64,000 bases of DNA from a virus, in IMG/VR virus record IMGVR_UViG_3300009182_000002, positions 1 to 64,000 of that record. The stretch is one strand, 5' to 3'. Of the stretch, positions 9,524-18,203 are shown piece by piece (position 1 is the stretch's first letter; each line of letters opens with the position of its first letter). Made by a program: the position numbers and the translations under genes. The notes under the pieces were generated by a model. The model did no database searches, was not told where the DNA came from, and was given only the letters and a program-made list of their open reading frames with translations.

Positions 9524-10344
9524 CAGCGACTCGCTTGAGTAACGCCACTAGCAGGAAGTGGCTGAGCGATAGGAGCGTACGGAGTACGGGCTGGACGGAC
9601 ATCTGCGGGCAAGGTTGCTATGACCCCGAAAGTCAACGCCAGCCCATTGCCGGGATTTGTCGCAGAGTATGCAACTGAGTAGTTCATAGAAACAACAGGA
9701 ATCTGTGTCGTAGTACCAAGCGTTGCTGATGTGGCGTACGCGACCATGTAACCCGCGTAATTGTACGAAAAATTATTGGCGTAGGACTGAGCAATAGTGA
9801 ACGGAGATGAAGCCGATATAGTTTCTGCGCGAGTGTTACCCGCTTGGTAGAAACACACTGCTACGGCCAGATCGTTCGTACTAGCCAGATAGCCCGAGGT
9901 TGGAACCGTAATGGATGCCTTATCTGCGTTCAGAGTGATGTTGTCTTTGCCAGCGAACCCATAGATCGGGTTGGTGGTTGCGGCTCCAGTAAACGCTAGC
10001 GTGGTCAGAATGACCCGCTCACCGCCGGAGTCGCTGGACCCCGGAGTGAAAGTAAAAACGGGAAGGTCTGTGGCTGTATTGTCGGATACTCGGTAAAACA
10101 CCTGTGTGGGGGCTGTCGCTGAGCCAAAGTCTGGGTCGGTGTAGTTAGCCCCATTCATAATGGGGCCAGCAGTCCATCCGGTAGGAGTGTTAAAGGTTCC
10201 GCTGTATACAGTTGCTGAGGACGGAGACATGGCTGTGACAACGGCTACAAGTAGATCACCTGACACAGACCCAGCGGGCCGTGTGACTGTAGCCCCTATG
10301 TTCGCAGGAGTGACAAGCGTCGATGATCGATACGCGACAGCCAC
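9520..10344 (-). CDS. beta-rich minor tail protein related to the giant fibre
   Basis: 274 residues. The layout (GDLLVAVVTAMS, TPTGWTAG, VILTTLAFTGAATTNPI, DLAVAVCFY) parallels residues 30-240 of the adjacent 1638-residue fibre (GDLLLIWVF, APSGFTSAG, IGAMIISGADTTNPF), so the two share a module by duplication. The ATGA overlap with the fibre gene indicates coupled translation. The C-terminal 40 residues are Pro-rich (PYAPIAQPLPASG). Probably a fibre subunit; the exact role is unknown. Confidence 0.6.
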   Translation of the reverse strand: MAVAYRSSTLVTPANIGATVTRPAGSVSGDLLVAVVTAMSPSSATVYSGTFNTPTGWTAGPIMNGANYTDPDFGSATAPTQVFYRVSDNTATDLPVFTFTPGSSDSGGERVILTTLAFTGAATTNPIYGFAGKDNITLNADKASITVPTSGYLASTNDLAVAVCFYQAGNTRAETISASSPFTIAQSYANNFSYNYAGYMVAYATSATLGTTTQIPVVSMNYSVAYSATNPGNGLALTFGVIATLPADVRPARTPYAPIAQPLPASGVTQASRW

Positions 10345-10370
10345 TTCCCCACCTCCTTACTAGGTAGGGA

Positions 10371-10838
10371 CTACGTCCGTCCGAAGATCATCGTGGCGCG
10401 ACAGTTCACGGCAGACGTAGGTGCCGTGCAGCGGATTACGAAGCCCTGAGACACAGCGGTGTCGTAGGTATCACCTAGGGGGATGTCGTAGATCGCGGTG
10501 CCGTTGTACGGGGACAGCAGGAACTGATCGATGATCGTCAGCACCGTGGGCTCAACCGTGTAGTTGTACGCGGTGGACATACCCGTAGTCGCGATAGTGC
10601 GCCCCGCGATCTGGTTGACGGTTCCGGCAGTCGTGGTTCCAGCCGTGGCGAACGTCGAGTAGCAGACATCAACTAGGACGGCCTTATCAGTGGACGTGAC
10701 GCCGTCGAAACCGATGCGGATCTTCTTCAGATCAACACCAAACTGCGCTCCGGACGTGACGCTGAGGACACTCTTCGCCGTGGCGGCTGTGAGAGCCACG
10801 GCTGCACCAGTGACCGCGCTATACAGGGTCTGAGCCAT
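10371..10838 (-). CDS. putative virion beta-sandwich protein
   Basis: 155 residues, Thr/Ala/Val-rich with alternating hydrophobic strands (VALTAATAKSVLSVTSG, IRIGFDGVTSTDKAVLVDVC). It resembles small decoration or minor structural proteins of actinophages. The pattern also recalls the unlinked protein at 27578-28027. It lies in the structural operon seven bases from the next gene. Confidence 0.45.
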   Translation of the reverse strand: MAQTLYSAVTGAAVALTAATAKSVLSVTSGAQFGVDLKKIRIGFDGVTSTDKAVLVDVCYSTFATAGTTTAGTVNQIAGRTIATTGMSTAYNYTVEPTVLTIIDQFLLSPYNGTAIYDIPLGDTYDTAVSQGFVIRCTAPTSAVNCRATMIFGRT

Positions 10839-10844
10839 GACAGC

Positions 10845-11237
10845 CTACGAAAGGGTGACGGTCTGAGTGATCGTCAGGGTGTCGCCGACAGCCGAAAGGG
10901 TTGCAGTTGTTCCTAGCAACGTCTCGAAGACGAGCGAGCCCGAGGTCACGGCGTTGAAGATGCCGACCTTAGCAATAGTCACTGGCAGCGAATCGTTGGC
11001 GTTCGTGGTGAACGTGTTGCTAATGGTGTAGGTGCTCGTGCCGTTGGTGTGTGCGTACGTGCCTGCCACGCGGATGAGACCGCCAGAGGCAGTGACAATC
11101 TCACCCGTCAGCGTTGTGCTACTCGCAGAAGCGGCTGTTGAGTTTGCGGTAAGGCCGACCCACTTAGCAACTGCGGTGGCCGAGGCAGAGCCCGCTACCT
11201 GAGCAGCAACGTGATCTTTGCCAGCGTTGGTAATCAT
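10845..11237 (-). CDS. putative tail protein, MITNAGKD family
   Basis: 130 residues starting MITNAGKDHVAAQVAG and containing WVGLTANSTAAS, TLTGEIVTASGG, TYTISNTFTTNA and KVGIFNAVTSGSLVFE segments. This arrangement recurs in small phage structural proteins encoded next to tail fibres. No catalytic motif is visible. Assigned from context and remembered pattern. Confidence 0.5.
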   Translation of the reverse strand: MITNAGKDHVAAQVAGSASATAVAKWVGLTANSTAASASSTTLTGEIVTASGGLIRVAGTYAHTNGTSTYTISNTFTTNANDSLPVTIAKVGIFNAVTSGSLVFETLLGTTATLSAVGDTLTITQTVTLS

Positions 11238-11244
11238 TTCTCTC

Positions 11245-11508
11245 CTAGGCGTTCACGCCGGGTACGCTCTGTACCGGGCAGTCGTAGTGGGCGCACAGTT
11301 GCGCTTCGAGGTCGGGGTCCGAGCATGCGATCCACGACGGCGCGGCTGCGGACTGAGCGGTCCACACCCCCGAAGGATCAGTGACGGTGATGAACGCTTC
11401 GTCTACCGCGATCCCCTCAGGGAACTCGATGTCGGTGGTGTGCTCATCGGTAGAGTTGGGGTCAACGTCGTGTAGAGGCGCGACGTTGCCGAATCGTGCA
11501 GTGATCAT
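11245..11508 (-). CDS. hypothetical structural-operon protein
   Basis: 87 residues. The N-terminal half looks like a short beta domain (VDEAFITVTDPSGVW); the C-terminal half has three cysteines (IACSDPDLEAQLCAHYDCPV). A ribosome binding site (AGGAGAAC) precedes the ATG. It lies tightly between two virion genes. No family recognised. Confidence 0.5.
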   Translation of the reverse strand: MITARFGNVAPLHDVDPNSTDEHTTDIEFPEGIAVDEAFITVTDPSGVWTAQSAAAPSWIACSDPDLEAQLCAHYDCPVQSVPGVNA

Positions 11509-11517
11509 GTTGTTCTC

Positions 11518-11955
11518 CTAGTAGAGGCGCTTGAGTCTTATTGTCGCGGTGAGGTCAGCGCCAGTCAGGCTCAAACCCGGCTGCACTACGTCAAGAGTTA
11601 GGTAGTCGCCTTTGATGAAGGTCGCGACGGAGATGTAGTTGTTGGCAAGGGCCGTGAACTCCCCCGCCGGGATTCGTGGCTGAATCGAGTAGATCGACGT
11701 CCCGTTCTTCTTCAGGTTCACAATCACGTCTCGGTCTGCCACGGTACCTACCGTGAGACGGACATTGGAGATGCTGTAGGGACCTTCCAGATAGAGGCGA
11801 CCAGTGCCTGTCAAAGTACGCAGATTTCCGTTCATGGTGAAGACGTATGCTTCAATTTGATCGACGGGGTAGCCGTCCACCACTGCGCTGGCGCTTGCAA
11901 GTGAGCCGACACTAATTGTGTCATTTCCGGTGACCGTAACTGTGAAATCACTCAT
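11518..11955 (-). CDS. hypothetical beta-rich virion protein
   Basis: 145 residues, mostly predicted strands (FTVTVTGNDTISVGSL, VRLTVGTVADRDVIVNLKKN, LTATIRLKRLY). The start ATG shares one base with the upstream stop at 11955. Composition and position suggest a small capsid- or tail-associated protein, possibly a decoration or fibre-attachment subunit. Confidence 0.5.
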   Translation of the reverse strand: MSDFTVTVTGNDTISVGSLASASAVVDGYPVDQIEAYVFTMNGNLRTLTGTGRLYLEGPYSISNVRLTVGTVADRDVIVNLKKNGTSIYSIQPRIPAGEFTALANNYISVATFIKGDYLTLDVVQPGLSLTGADLTATIRLKRLY

Positions 11956-13157
11956 CAGATACCTCGACCCGTACCGTCATACGTTGTAAGCGCCGTGAAG
12001 CCTTCTTGCGCGTCTCCTCCAAGCAACGGCGGGTAGATGCCCGGAGTAGTTTGCGCGACGTAGTTGCCGTCACGAGTGACGTCACGCTGGGTGAAGACTT
12101 TGCCTTGCAGGAAGGTGCGAACGTCCTGCGCGTCGAGAGTGTTCTTGACTTGAAGGTCCCAGACCGCTAGCAGTGGGAGGAACCGGGTCTGGTCGGAAGT
12201 GAGAGACAGGGCGACTGTACCTAGAGTTGCGTTAACTACGTTTACGGCGATGACGGCAGCAATGACCGGGGATTCTGCAAACTGCCTAATTTGAGCGCTG
12301 ATTGTGTAGTTTGTGACGTCAAAGTCAAAGTCCACGGTGCTGGAGAACGAGTCTCCCTGACGAAGGACGAGGTCGTAGATAGCAGCCTTGGTAGGCAGGG
12401 CGTCTGCGCCGTAGGTGTTGGCAGGCAGGTAGACCCGCTGTGGCTTGCTGTAGTCATCGATCTCCTGCGCGATGTAGATCGGCACCAACTTGTTGGTAGT
12501 GCGGGAGACCCGGCGGAGGTTAAAGACCTCAATGCGGTTGAGACCAATGTTGAGCGCGGCGCACAGTTCCTTGTACTGCTGCTGGCGAGCGCCCATCATC
12601 TCCATCAACTGGCGGTAGCGCTCAGAGCGAGGGATGTTGACGCCGTCTGGGGCGGCGATGTCAATGTCGAACGAGGCATCCGTTGCTAAGGCCATCAAAG
12701 CCATGTAAGTGGCAAGGATGCTTACCGGGTACTCTTCGATGATTGCAAGGTTAGAAATCGTCATCGACCGCCCGAAGGCGTCGGTTCGATGGTAAAGGTG
12801 CTCCGCCACAGCGGCATCCACGAAGGACTTGAGGTCCGTGTACCCGAAGAAGCGGTAGCGGGTCCCAGCCACTCGTACGAGGGCATTTAGGGCTGGAGCA
12901 GAGGCAAAGGTGACTACGCCAGTACGTTCCGCGACAGTGACCTGTGCGGAGGTCTGAGCAGTCCCGTTGACGGAGACGACGAGGGTGCTGGTGTCCAGTG
13001 GGTACTGGTTCGTCTCAAACTTCGTGGTCACACCATCACCAATCACGGTGACGTCAAAGGCGGTCGCCTGATCACCCAATTCGAGACGGACTCGGTTCAT
13101 CAGGTCAGTTGTAGTCGCCACGCTAACAATGTTCCCGTCTCGTTGGTAAAGCGTCAC
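11955..13157 (-). CDS. large virion protein, connector/baseplate-like
   Basis: About 400 residues. The N-terminal 60-100 region (VIGDGVTTKFET, LVVSVNGTAQTSAQVT, GVVTFASAPALNALVRV) is a beta domain often found in virion connector proteins. The middle (110-220) is helical, with MTISNLAIIEEYPV and MMGARQQQYKELCAAL. The C-terminal domain (DLVLRQGDSFSSTVDF, YTISAQIR) resembles a baseplate-upper-protein-like sandwich. The first possible start is a GTG at 13157 only about 12 bases after a terminator-like hairpin and without a clear Shine-Dalgarno; GTG or ATG codons about 13-21 residues in are alternatives. Confidence 0.5.
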   Translation of the reverse strand: MTLYQRDGNIVSVATTTDLMNRVRLELGDQATAFDVTVIGDGVTTKFETNQYPLDTSTLVVSVNGTAQTSAQVTVAERTGVVTFASAPALNALVRVAGTRYRFFGYTDLKSFVDAAVAEHLYHRTDAFGRSMTISNLAIIEEYPVSILATYMALMALATDASFDIDIAAPDGVNIPRSERYRQLMEMMGARQQQYKELCAALNIGLNRIEVFNLRRVSRTTNKLVPIYIAQEIDDYSKPQRVYLPANTYGADALPTKAAIYDLVLRQGDSFSSTVDFDFDVTNYTISAQIRQFAESPVIAAVIAVNVVNATLGTVALSLTSDQTRFLPLLAVWDLQVKNTLDAQDVRTFLQGKVFTQRDVTRDGNYVAQTTPGIYPPLLGGDAQEGFTALTTYDGTGRGI

Positions 13158-13168
13158 AGCAAAAGAGA

Positions 13169-13204
13169 GCCCGCGTCAGCGGGAGGGCGGGCGCTGACGC
13201 GGGC
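13169..13204 (-). terminator. rho-independent terminator-like hairpin
   Basis: A 13-bp perfect stem (GCCCGCGTCAGCG and its complement) is followed on the minus strand by TCTCTTTTGC. It falls just after the capsid-associated gene and before the GTG of the next structural gene, so it could terminate or attenuate transcription downstream of the abundant capsid message. Confidence 0.7.
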
Positions 13205-13226
13205 GGCTGGTGTAGACCGGCACTTG

Positions 13227-13592
13227 TTAGTGCCAGATCAAGCCCTTCTCCTCTAGGTGATCGGCCACAGCCTTCGGGACCTTGTACTTCTGGCCCATCT
13301 TGAAGGTGTAGAGCGTGCCGACCCCAAGGGTCATGTCGTCAATGTCCTCATTCACGCGGACGATGACGCTGTTCTCGGAGAGAGAGGCATCGACCTCTTC
13401 CACGGAGTCAACGACAACGGGTGCGTTCTGAGTGAGATCAGTGACCGAGGTAGCGTCAATCTCGGCCTGCACCGCTGCGGCGGTGCTGATTTCGTCGGCA
13501 CGGCGAGCGAGTTCCTCGGCGTGCTCCTTCTGCAACTTCTCGCGGTTGCGACCGGTGAGGTCTGCGGCGCGAGTCTTCGGTGCTGCTGCCAC
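13227..13592 (-). CDS. hypothetical capsid-adjacent protein
   Basis: 121 residues. The N-terminal 45 residues are a charged helix (LTGRNREKLQKEHAEELARR); the C-terminal half is a compact beta region ending DHLEEKGLIWH. Small proteins of this composition often follow the major capsid gene in actinophages. The role is not established; the ATG is preceded by AAGGAGA. Confidence 0.55.
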   Translation of the reverse strand: MAAAPKTRAADLTGRNREKLQKEHAEELARRADEISTAAAVQAEIDATSVTDLTQNAPVVVDSVEEVDASLSENSVIVRVNEDIDDMTLGVGTLYTFKMGQKYKVPKAVADHLEEKGLIWH

Positions 13593-13640
13593 GGCATTTT
13601 CTCCTTGTTGTTAGTGGCTCGTTGTTTGTCCCTTGTGAGC

Positions 13641-13679
13641 CCTCCGGGGGCCGATCCTTTTGAGACCGACCCCCAGAGG
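13641..13679 (-). terminator. stem-loop after the capsid gene
   Basis: An imperfect 14-bp inverted repeat (CCTCCGGGGGCCGA with CCGACCCCCAGAGG) lies between the capsid stop (13708) and the next start (13592). It lacks a T tract, so it may stabilise the capsid mRNA 3' end and not terminate. Confidence 0.45.
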
Positions 13680-13707
13680 AATCAGTTGCTTGAAACGTTA
13701 GATGTAA

Positions 13708-14739
13708 TCAGTTCGTTTCAGCAATTACGACAGATTGGTCGGTAATGAGGCCGAGACCCCAAATTGAATACCAAGCGAGAGCATGTTCGCGACCAAAATC
13801 GAGAATTCCGCCGTCACGCAACTCGACAGGAAGTGAGATAGCGTGTCCGAAAGCGTTGTCTCCGATGAAGATTGCCGAGTAACGGTCGTTAGAACCGTTT
13901 GGCGTGCTTCCCGTTCCGGCGGTGTCTCCGGTGTAGTTTGCACCGGCACCGTTAGTGACCTTCTTAACCTGCGTTGTCTCGATAAAGACCGTATCGTACA
14001 ATCTTCCGATTTCGCCGAGCATGAAATTACCGGGCGCAGCGTACTTTGTAACTTCGATGAATTCCGCGGTGTCACGAAGGCGACGCGACTGGTGAGGGTG
14101 AACGAAGCAGACGTAAGTCTCACCGAGACGGGGAACGTTCTTGGTTGCCAAAGTTTCGACGGCATCCTTAACGACAGCGGGCGAGAGATTGAACGCGCCG
14201 GTCATGTTGGCGCGCGAGGTGCCGACCGTACCGGTGTTGTAGAAACCGTTAGCGTTGGTGTAAACGCCGCCGCCGCTGTAACCGTAGATGGTCGAGGTTG
14301 CGGTGAGCAGGGTGTCGCGGGCCATACCGTCGAGGTACAGGGCCATGTTGCGGCCCAGCAGGCGCGAGGCCGAGGCCATCACGTCATCGAACGAGGCGTT
14401 CAGCAGCAACTCCGACACCGCGATGGCGTAGCCGTGCTCGGCCACCGTGATGGAGAACTGCGAGGCGGTCAGCGCGTTGGTGCTCAGGCGCACACCCTCA
14501 GTCAACTGCGAGGCAGCGCCAAGGTTGTTATACCGCATGAAATTGATCGTGAGACCGGGGGCGACACCCAACTCTGTCTTCTTAACAGCAAACTGCTCGA
14601 AACGAAGAATGGGCATTGACTGAAACAGGATCTCCTTTGACCAGATGGTCTGGATGGCCTGCGTGAGGTTGCTGTTAGCACCGCTGTAAGCAGTGGCGGA
14701 AGCGGAGAGTGCTCCGGTTCCGGTAATGGCGTTAGCCAT
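13708..14739 (-). CDS. major capsid protein, N4-gp56-like
   Basis: 343 residues. Segments such as WSKEILFQSMPILRFEQFAV, SQFSITVAEHGYAIAVSELL, YVCFVHPHQSRRLRD and FIGDNAFGHAISLPVELRDG follow the N4-gp56 family of HK97-fold capsid proteins. It sits between the scaffold gene and small head genes, as expected. A strong Shine-Dalgarno (AAGGAGATAAG) precedes the ATG and hairpins flank the transcript end, fitting high expression. It forms the icosahedral shell. Confidence 0.9.
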   Translation of the reverse strand: MANAITGTGALSASATAYSGANSNLTQAIQTIWSKEILFQSMPILRFEQFAVKKTELGVAPGLTINFMRYNNLGAASQLTEGVRLSTNALTASQFSITVAEHGYAIAVSELLLNASFDDVMASASRLLGRNMALYLDGMARDTLLTATSTIYGYSGGGVYTNANGFYNTGTVGTSRANMTGAFNLSPAVVKDAVETLATKNVPRLGETYVCFVHPHQSRRLRDTAEFIEVTKYAAPGNFMLGEIGRLYDTVFIETTQVKKVTNGAGANYTGDTAGTGSTPNGSNDRYSAIFIGDNAFGHAISLPVELRDGGILDFGREHALAWYSIWGLGLITDQSVVIAETN

Positions 14740-14785
14740 GTCTTATCTCCTTGGGAGGACGTTGGGTTATGGGGTTGGTAAAGCC

Positions 14786-15550
14786 TCAGCCGAACAGACC
14801 CGTGTTTCGAGAGGCTGAGGCCTGCCCCAGCAACTTCGAGCGGTGCTTGGCGTAATCGCTGAACGACATCCCGGCAATCTGCTCCGGGGTAAACTGCTGG
14901 TTGTCCGAATTGGTGTCCAGAGGTCCGGCGGCGGGGGCGGTAACCCGCGAACCCGCCATATCGCGTCGTGCAGTTTGCATTGCAGACTGCGCTGACTCAA
15001 GGATGCGCGATGAGCGCTCCTTCAGTCCCGCGATACTCGACTCAATTTCATCTGGGCTGTTGCCCGAAATGAGATCGAGAAGTTCAGGGATGATGTTGTC
15101 CTGCTCTTCGGCAACTCGCTGCTGCCGGTAGGACATCACCTCTTGGAACTGGCGCTCGTGCTCAAGAAGGGCAAAGGCCTTCTCGCGCTCTGCGCGCTCC
15201 TGTTCCAACTGTTCGTGCCACTCTCGCTCCTTGTTCTCAAGGAGGGTGCGGACATCCATCTCCGCCTCAGCCTTGGCGCGGGCCTCTGCCTCTGCGTCGG
15301 CGCGGAGGCGCTCTTCCTCAAGTAGGCGCTCATCACGCTCGCGCTTCAAGAGGTTCAACTCCTCCTTCAGGCGCTCTACCTGCGGGTACAACTTGTCCTT
15401 CTCCTGAGCGCGGATGCGTGCGAGATCATCCTCGGTGTAGAACTTCTCGCTCACGCTCTCGTCCGGAACCTCGGGAGTAGGGATCTGGTCGGTGGTCGTC
15501 GTCGCTGCGGCAACCTCGGAGGCGAAAGCCTCAGTGTCAAAAGTGCTCAT
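14786..15550 (-). CDS. capsid scaffolding protein
   Basis: 254 residues. A short acidic N-terminus is followed by a long charged coiled coil (about 55-150, rich in Glu/Arg/Ala, with LKEELNLLKRERDERLLEEE-type heptads). A conserved C-terminal peptide (QIAGMSFSDYAKHRSKLLGQ) probably contacts the capsid protein. The position directly before the capsid gene and the composition are diagnostic of assembly scaffolds. Confidence 0.85.
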   Translation of the reverse strand: MSTFDTEAFASEVAAATTTTDQIPTPEVPDESVSEKFYTEDDLARIRAQEKDKLYPQVERLKEELNLLKRERDERLLEEERLRADAEAEARAKAEAEMDVRTLLENKEREWHEQLEQERAEREKAFALLEHERQFQEVMSYRQQRVAEEQDNIIPELLDLISGNSPDEIESSIAGLKERSSRILESAQSAMQTARRDMAGSRVTAPAAGPLDTNSDNQQFTPEQIAGMSFSDYAKHRSKLLGQASASRNTGLFG

Positions 15551-15674
15551 TGCGTTCCTCTTGGGGTGTCAGTGGTCTTGTCCGAATGGCCGAAGCCGTG
15601 TCCCGTATGACCTGCCGTTTAGGTGGTAGTACAAGCAAATCCGTTGTTAGAGGCATTGTCTGGCTAAACAACTG

Positions 15675-17381
15675 CTAGTTGCGTGAGTCGGAAGAATCCG
15701 GGTTCTCCGGGTTCCGCCGCTGTGGCAACTTCGTTCCGTAGGCATCGGTAAGCAAGGTGCTCTGGAGGCCGAGAACTTCCTGCATGTTCATCTGCTGCGC
15801 CGGGGTCGGCTGCGTAGCAACGGGGTTGCCTTCAGCGTCCAACTCGGGGTTAGGAACAGCGGTGCCATCGGGTGAGACGAGCATGCCTGTGGCGTCGTTG
15901 ATCGCCTGAGTGATCTGCGCCTTCACCAAGTTCAGCGCACCGTCGGCCTTGGCGTCATCCATCAACTCGGAGCGGATCTCCGCGAGTTTCTCGTCGGGGA
16001 ACTCCTCGCCGAGAGTGCGTAGCGCACCTTCCTTGGACTCCAGACCGAGCGCCATCTTTGCCTGAATTTCGTTCAGGGCGATCAACTTGTCGAGCGGAAG
16101 CGGAGGTGGGAAGTGGCAGATGCTTCGGTAGGACACCGGGTCGGCAGGGTCCAACTGCGGAACCTGCTCGGGCTTGAGAGGAACGTTGTTGCTTGGGTCC
16201 CAACGAAGGGCGTCTGGCTCCTTGAAAGCCATCGTTAGCAACACGAGTTCGTTGATGCGCTCAAGACCCTCGGCGTACTGCACGATTTTCTGCTGGTAGC
16301 GGTTCATCAGCGGCTGGAACTGGATGCTCAAAGCAACGCCAGATGTATTGCTAATGGGCTGCAACTGCCCCAGCGCCGTCTCCGGCACACCGACCATCTC
16401 GTGCATCGAGCGCTTGATGACCTCTAGGTACTGGAGAGCACCCTGCAATCCGGAGCCGCCACCCTCAAGGTTGAAGACGGTGGCGTCTTTAGGCAGGCCA
16501 CCCCACACCTTCTTGGGGCCCTTCTCCAACTGCGATGCCTTGGCACCAGTGATGACGGTGACGGGAGCGGCGTGGTAATTGATGATGTCCGCGACGTCGG
16601 TGGCAACCTCGTTGTAGTTGCGGTTCAGAACGATGATGTCGTGACAATCCGCCAGACCCCATGGGGAACCCGACACACGCACGTTTGGGATGTGGATGAT
16701 GGGGACGACACCCAGCGGATTGGGGCGAGAATCAATCAACTCGTCGTTGATGTACTCCTCAATAGTGTCGTCAGTGAGAATCTCAGTGTAGGTGTAAACC
16801 TGACGTGTTCCCTCAAGTGAGGTGCCCCAAAAGCGGTACTTAAGTTTGAAACGAATGAGACGTTCTCTGTCATGTGGATGAAACTCAGGAAAACAGAATG
16901 AACTGTTAAGCGGCAAGATACGAACGCGGCCCGGGTGTACCCGACCAACGCTGTCCTCGTAGGCCTCCTCGTAAGCAACCTTGACAAAGCAGTCGCCAGA
17001 GACACCGCCTTGCTGGCCCATCTCCCACAAGACCTGAGCCTTGTCGTTGTCTACTTCCCACACTCGCTTGAGCACGTCGGGGACGATGGCTTCGGTCTGT
17101 TTTGGAGATTTAAACTGCACCCCACGACTGAAAGTGAAGTTAATGATGTAGTCGGTAAAGGCGCGGTAGTAGTTGTACACCATTTGAGACTCACCGGCTT
17201 CTCGCCGATAACTCCAATGATGACCAAGGTACATGGCCCAGTTCAATGAATATCTATTGAGACGCGGGCCGTGTACTTCAAATTCTTCATCGGCAAGTTC
17301 AACTAGACCGAGAGGGCTGATTGAAATCGTGAGGTCAGATGACGCTGCACGATAAGAGGGAGGTGCGAAGTCGATGGACAT
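15675..17381 (-). CDS. portal protein
   Basis: 568 residues, within the usual range of SPP1 gp6-type portals. The N-terminal region (LNRYSLNWAMYLGHHWSYRR, YRAFTDYIINFTFSRG), the central clip/wing part (NRNYNEVATDVADIINYHAA, SMHEMVGVPETALGQLQPIS) and the C-terminal helices are typical. It forms the dodecameric vertex through which DNA enters. An ATG with GGAG upstream starts it; it lies between terminase and scaffold, the standard order. Confidence 0.88.
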   Translation of the reverse strand: MSIDFAPPSYRAASSDLTISISPLGLVELADEEFEVHGPRLNRYSLNWAMYLGHHWSYRREAGESQMVYNYYRAFTDYIINFTFSRGVQFKSPKQTEAIVPDVLKRVWEVDNDKAQVLWEMGQQGGVSGDCFVKVAYEEAYEDSVGRVHPGRVRILPLNSSFCFPEFHPHDRERLIRFKLKYRFWGTSLEGTRQVYTYTEILTDDTIEEYINDELIDSRPNPLGVVPIIHIPNVRVSGSPWGLADCHDIIVLNRNYNEVATDVADIINYHAAPVTVITGAKASQLEKGPKKVWGGLPKDATVFNLEGGGSGLQGALQYLEVIKRSMHEMVGVPETALGQLQPISNTSGVALSIQFQPLMNRYQQKIVQYAEGLERINELVLLTMAFKEPDALRWDPSNNVPLKPEQVPQLDPADPVSYRSICHFPPPLPLDKLIALNEIQAKMALGLESKEGALRTLGEEFPDEKLAEIRSELMDDAKADGALNLVKAQITQAINDATGMLVSPDGTAVPNPELDAEGNPVATQPTPAQQMNMQEVLGLQSTLLTDAYGTKLPQRRNPENPDSSDSRN

Positions 17382-17390
17382 CTACGCTCC

Positions 17391-17636
17391 CTACTTCCCC
17401 TTCTTCTTCTTGTCCTTCTCCTTGGACTTAGGGTCGTTATTGTCCTTGAAGCGGGGGTCAACCTTCTTCTGTGAATCCACGAAACGGCCACCGGCTTGCA
17501 CGTAATGGTCGTGGACCCACTTGGCTGCCGTGGGTGAAGGCCAAGTGTGGTAGCGCGCCTTGGCCTGCGCGACGTACATGTTCCAGAGCCTTTGGTTGGC
17601 CGGAATCTGCTGGCCTCTGTGCTCCTGCTGTGCCAT
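17391..17636 (-). CDS. small basic head-module protein
   Basis: 81 residues. The N-terminal half is an aromatic helical segment (QRLWNMYVAQAKARYHTWPS, AAKWVHDHYVQAGGRFVDSQ) and the C-terminal third is a lysine run (SKEKDKKKKGK). The AGGAGAGC ribosome site and tight spacing to the portal gene support expression. It could bind DNA or act in head assembly. Confidence 0.6.
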   Translation of the reverse strand: MAQQEHRGQQIPANQRLWNMYVAQAKARYHTWPSPTAAKWVHDHYVQAGGRFVDSQKKVDPRFKDNNDPKSKEKDKKKKGK

Positions 17637-17658
17637 GGGTGCTCTCCTAGGTGTTCTT

Positions 17659-17694
17659 CCCCGGCCCAGCGCTGCTAGAGCGCTGGGGCCGGGG
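17659..17694 (-). terminator. long G+C-rich intergenic hairpin
   Basis: A 14-bp stem with one bulged G and a 7-base loop (TGCTAGA), located between two head-module genes. There is no T tract on the minus strand after it; a role in mRNA processing or partial termination is likely. Confidence 0.5.
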
Positions 17695-17709
17695 ACGCAC
17701 AGACGAAGG

Positions 17710-18117
17710 TCAGTCAGTGACCAATGCGGGGTTCATGCGCTGCTGGCGACCGCCGCTACGGATGACCTCTTCGTAGGTCACCTCCGCGTAGTCAGCGAAC
17801 GAACCGTGGGCGAACTCGCCGAGGTACGCCGGGGCTTCAACCCACGCAGCAGAGCCGACGTGTGCCCGCTCCTGCATGGTCTCCTCGGGGTACTTCTCGA
17901 ACACGTTCATGTTGTGGTTCGGACGACCGGGCGGGGTCATCAGACCCTGCATGATGCCCTTCTGGAAGTCGTTGGGCACGTCCGTGTCAGTGGCGACGCC
18001 CTCCTCGAAACGAAGCGGGCCACGCTGACCGGGAACGGCAGCGGACATCTTGCGCTCGTAGTTGTTAGGGCTGCGCTCAGGGAACTGCGGAGCGGGGGCA
18101 ACCGTGGGAACGGCCAT
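17710..18117 (-). CDS. hypothetical head-module protein
   Basis: 135 residues between the terminase and portal genes. Pro/Asn-rich N-terminus, then FQKGIMQGLMTPPGRPNHNM and a C-terminal FADYAEVTYEEVIRSGGRQQ segment. No motif identifies it. A ribosome site (GAAGGAGAAGAG) is present. Position suggests a virion or packaging accessory. Confidence 0.55.
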   Translation of the reverse strand: MAVPTVAPAPQFPERSPNNYERKMSAAVPGQRGPLRFEEGVATDTDVPNDFQKGIMQGLMTPPGRPNHNMNVFEKYPEETMQERAHVGSAAWVEAPAYLGEFAHGSFADYAEVTYEEVIRSGGRQQRMNPALVTD

Positions 18118-18203
18118 TTACTCTTCTCCTTCGGGATGAGGAATCCTCGTGATTAAGTCTGTTCCGAAGTTGGTAGCGCGTCAGCGTGAACTAACGTCTT
18201 TGT

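Noticed and set aside
13843-14619. 258-codon open frame antisense to the capsid gene
   Set aside because: The minus strand encodes an unmistakable capsid protein; the plus frame is a shadow without a start site or recognisable sequence.
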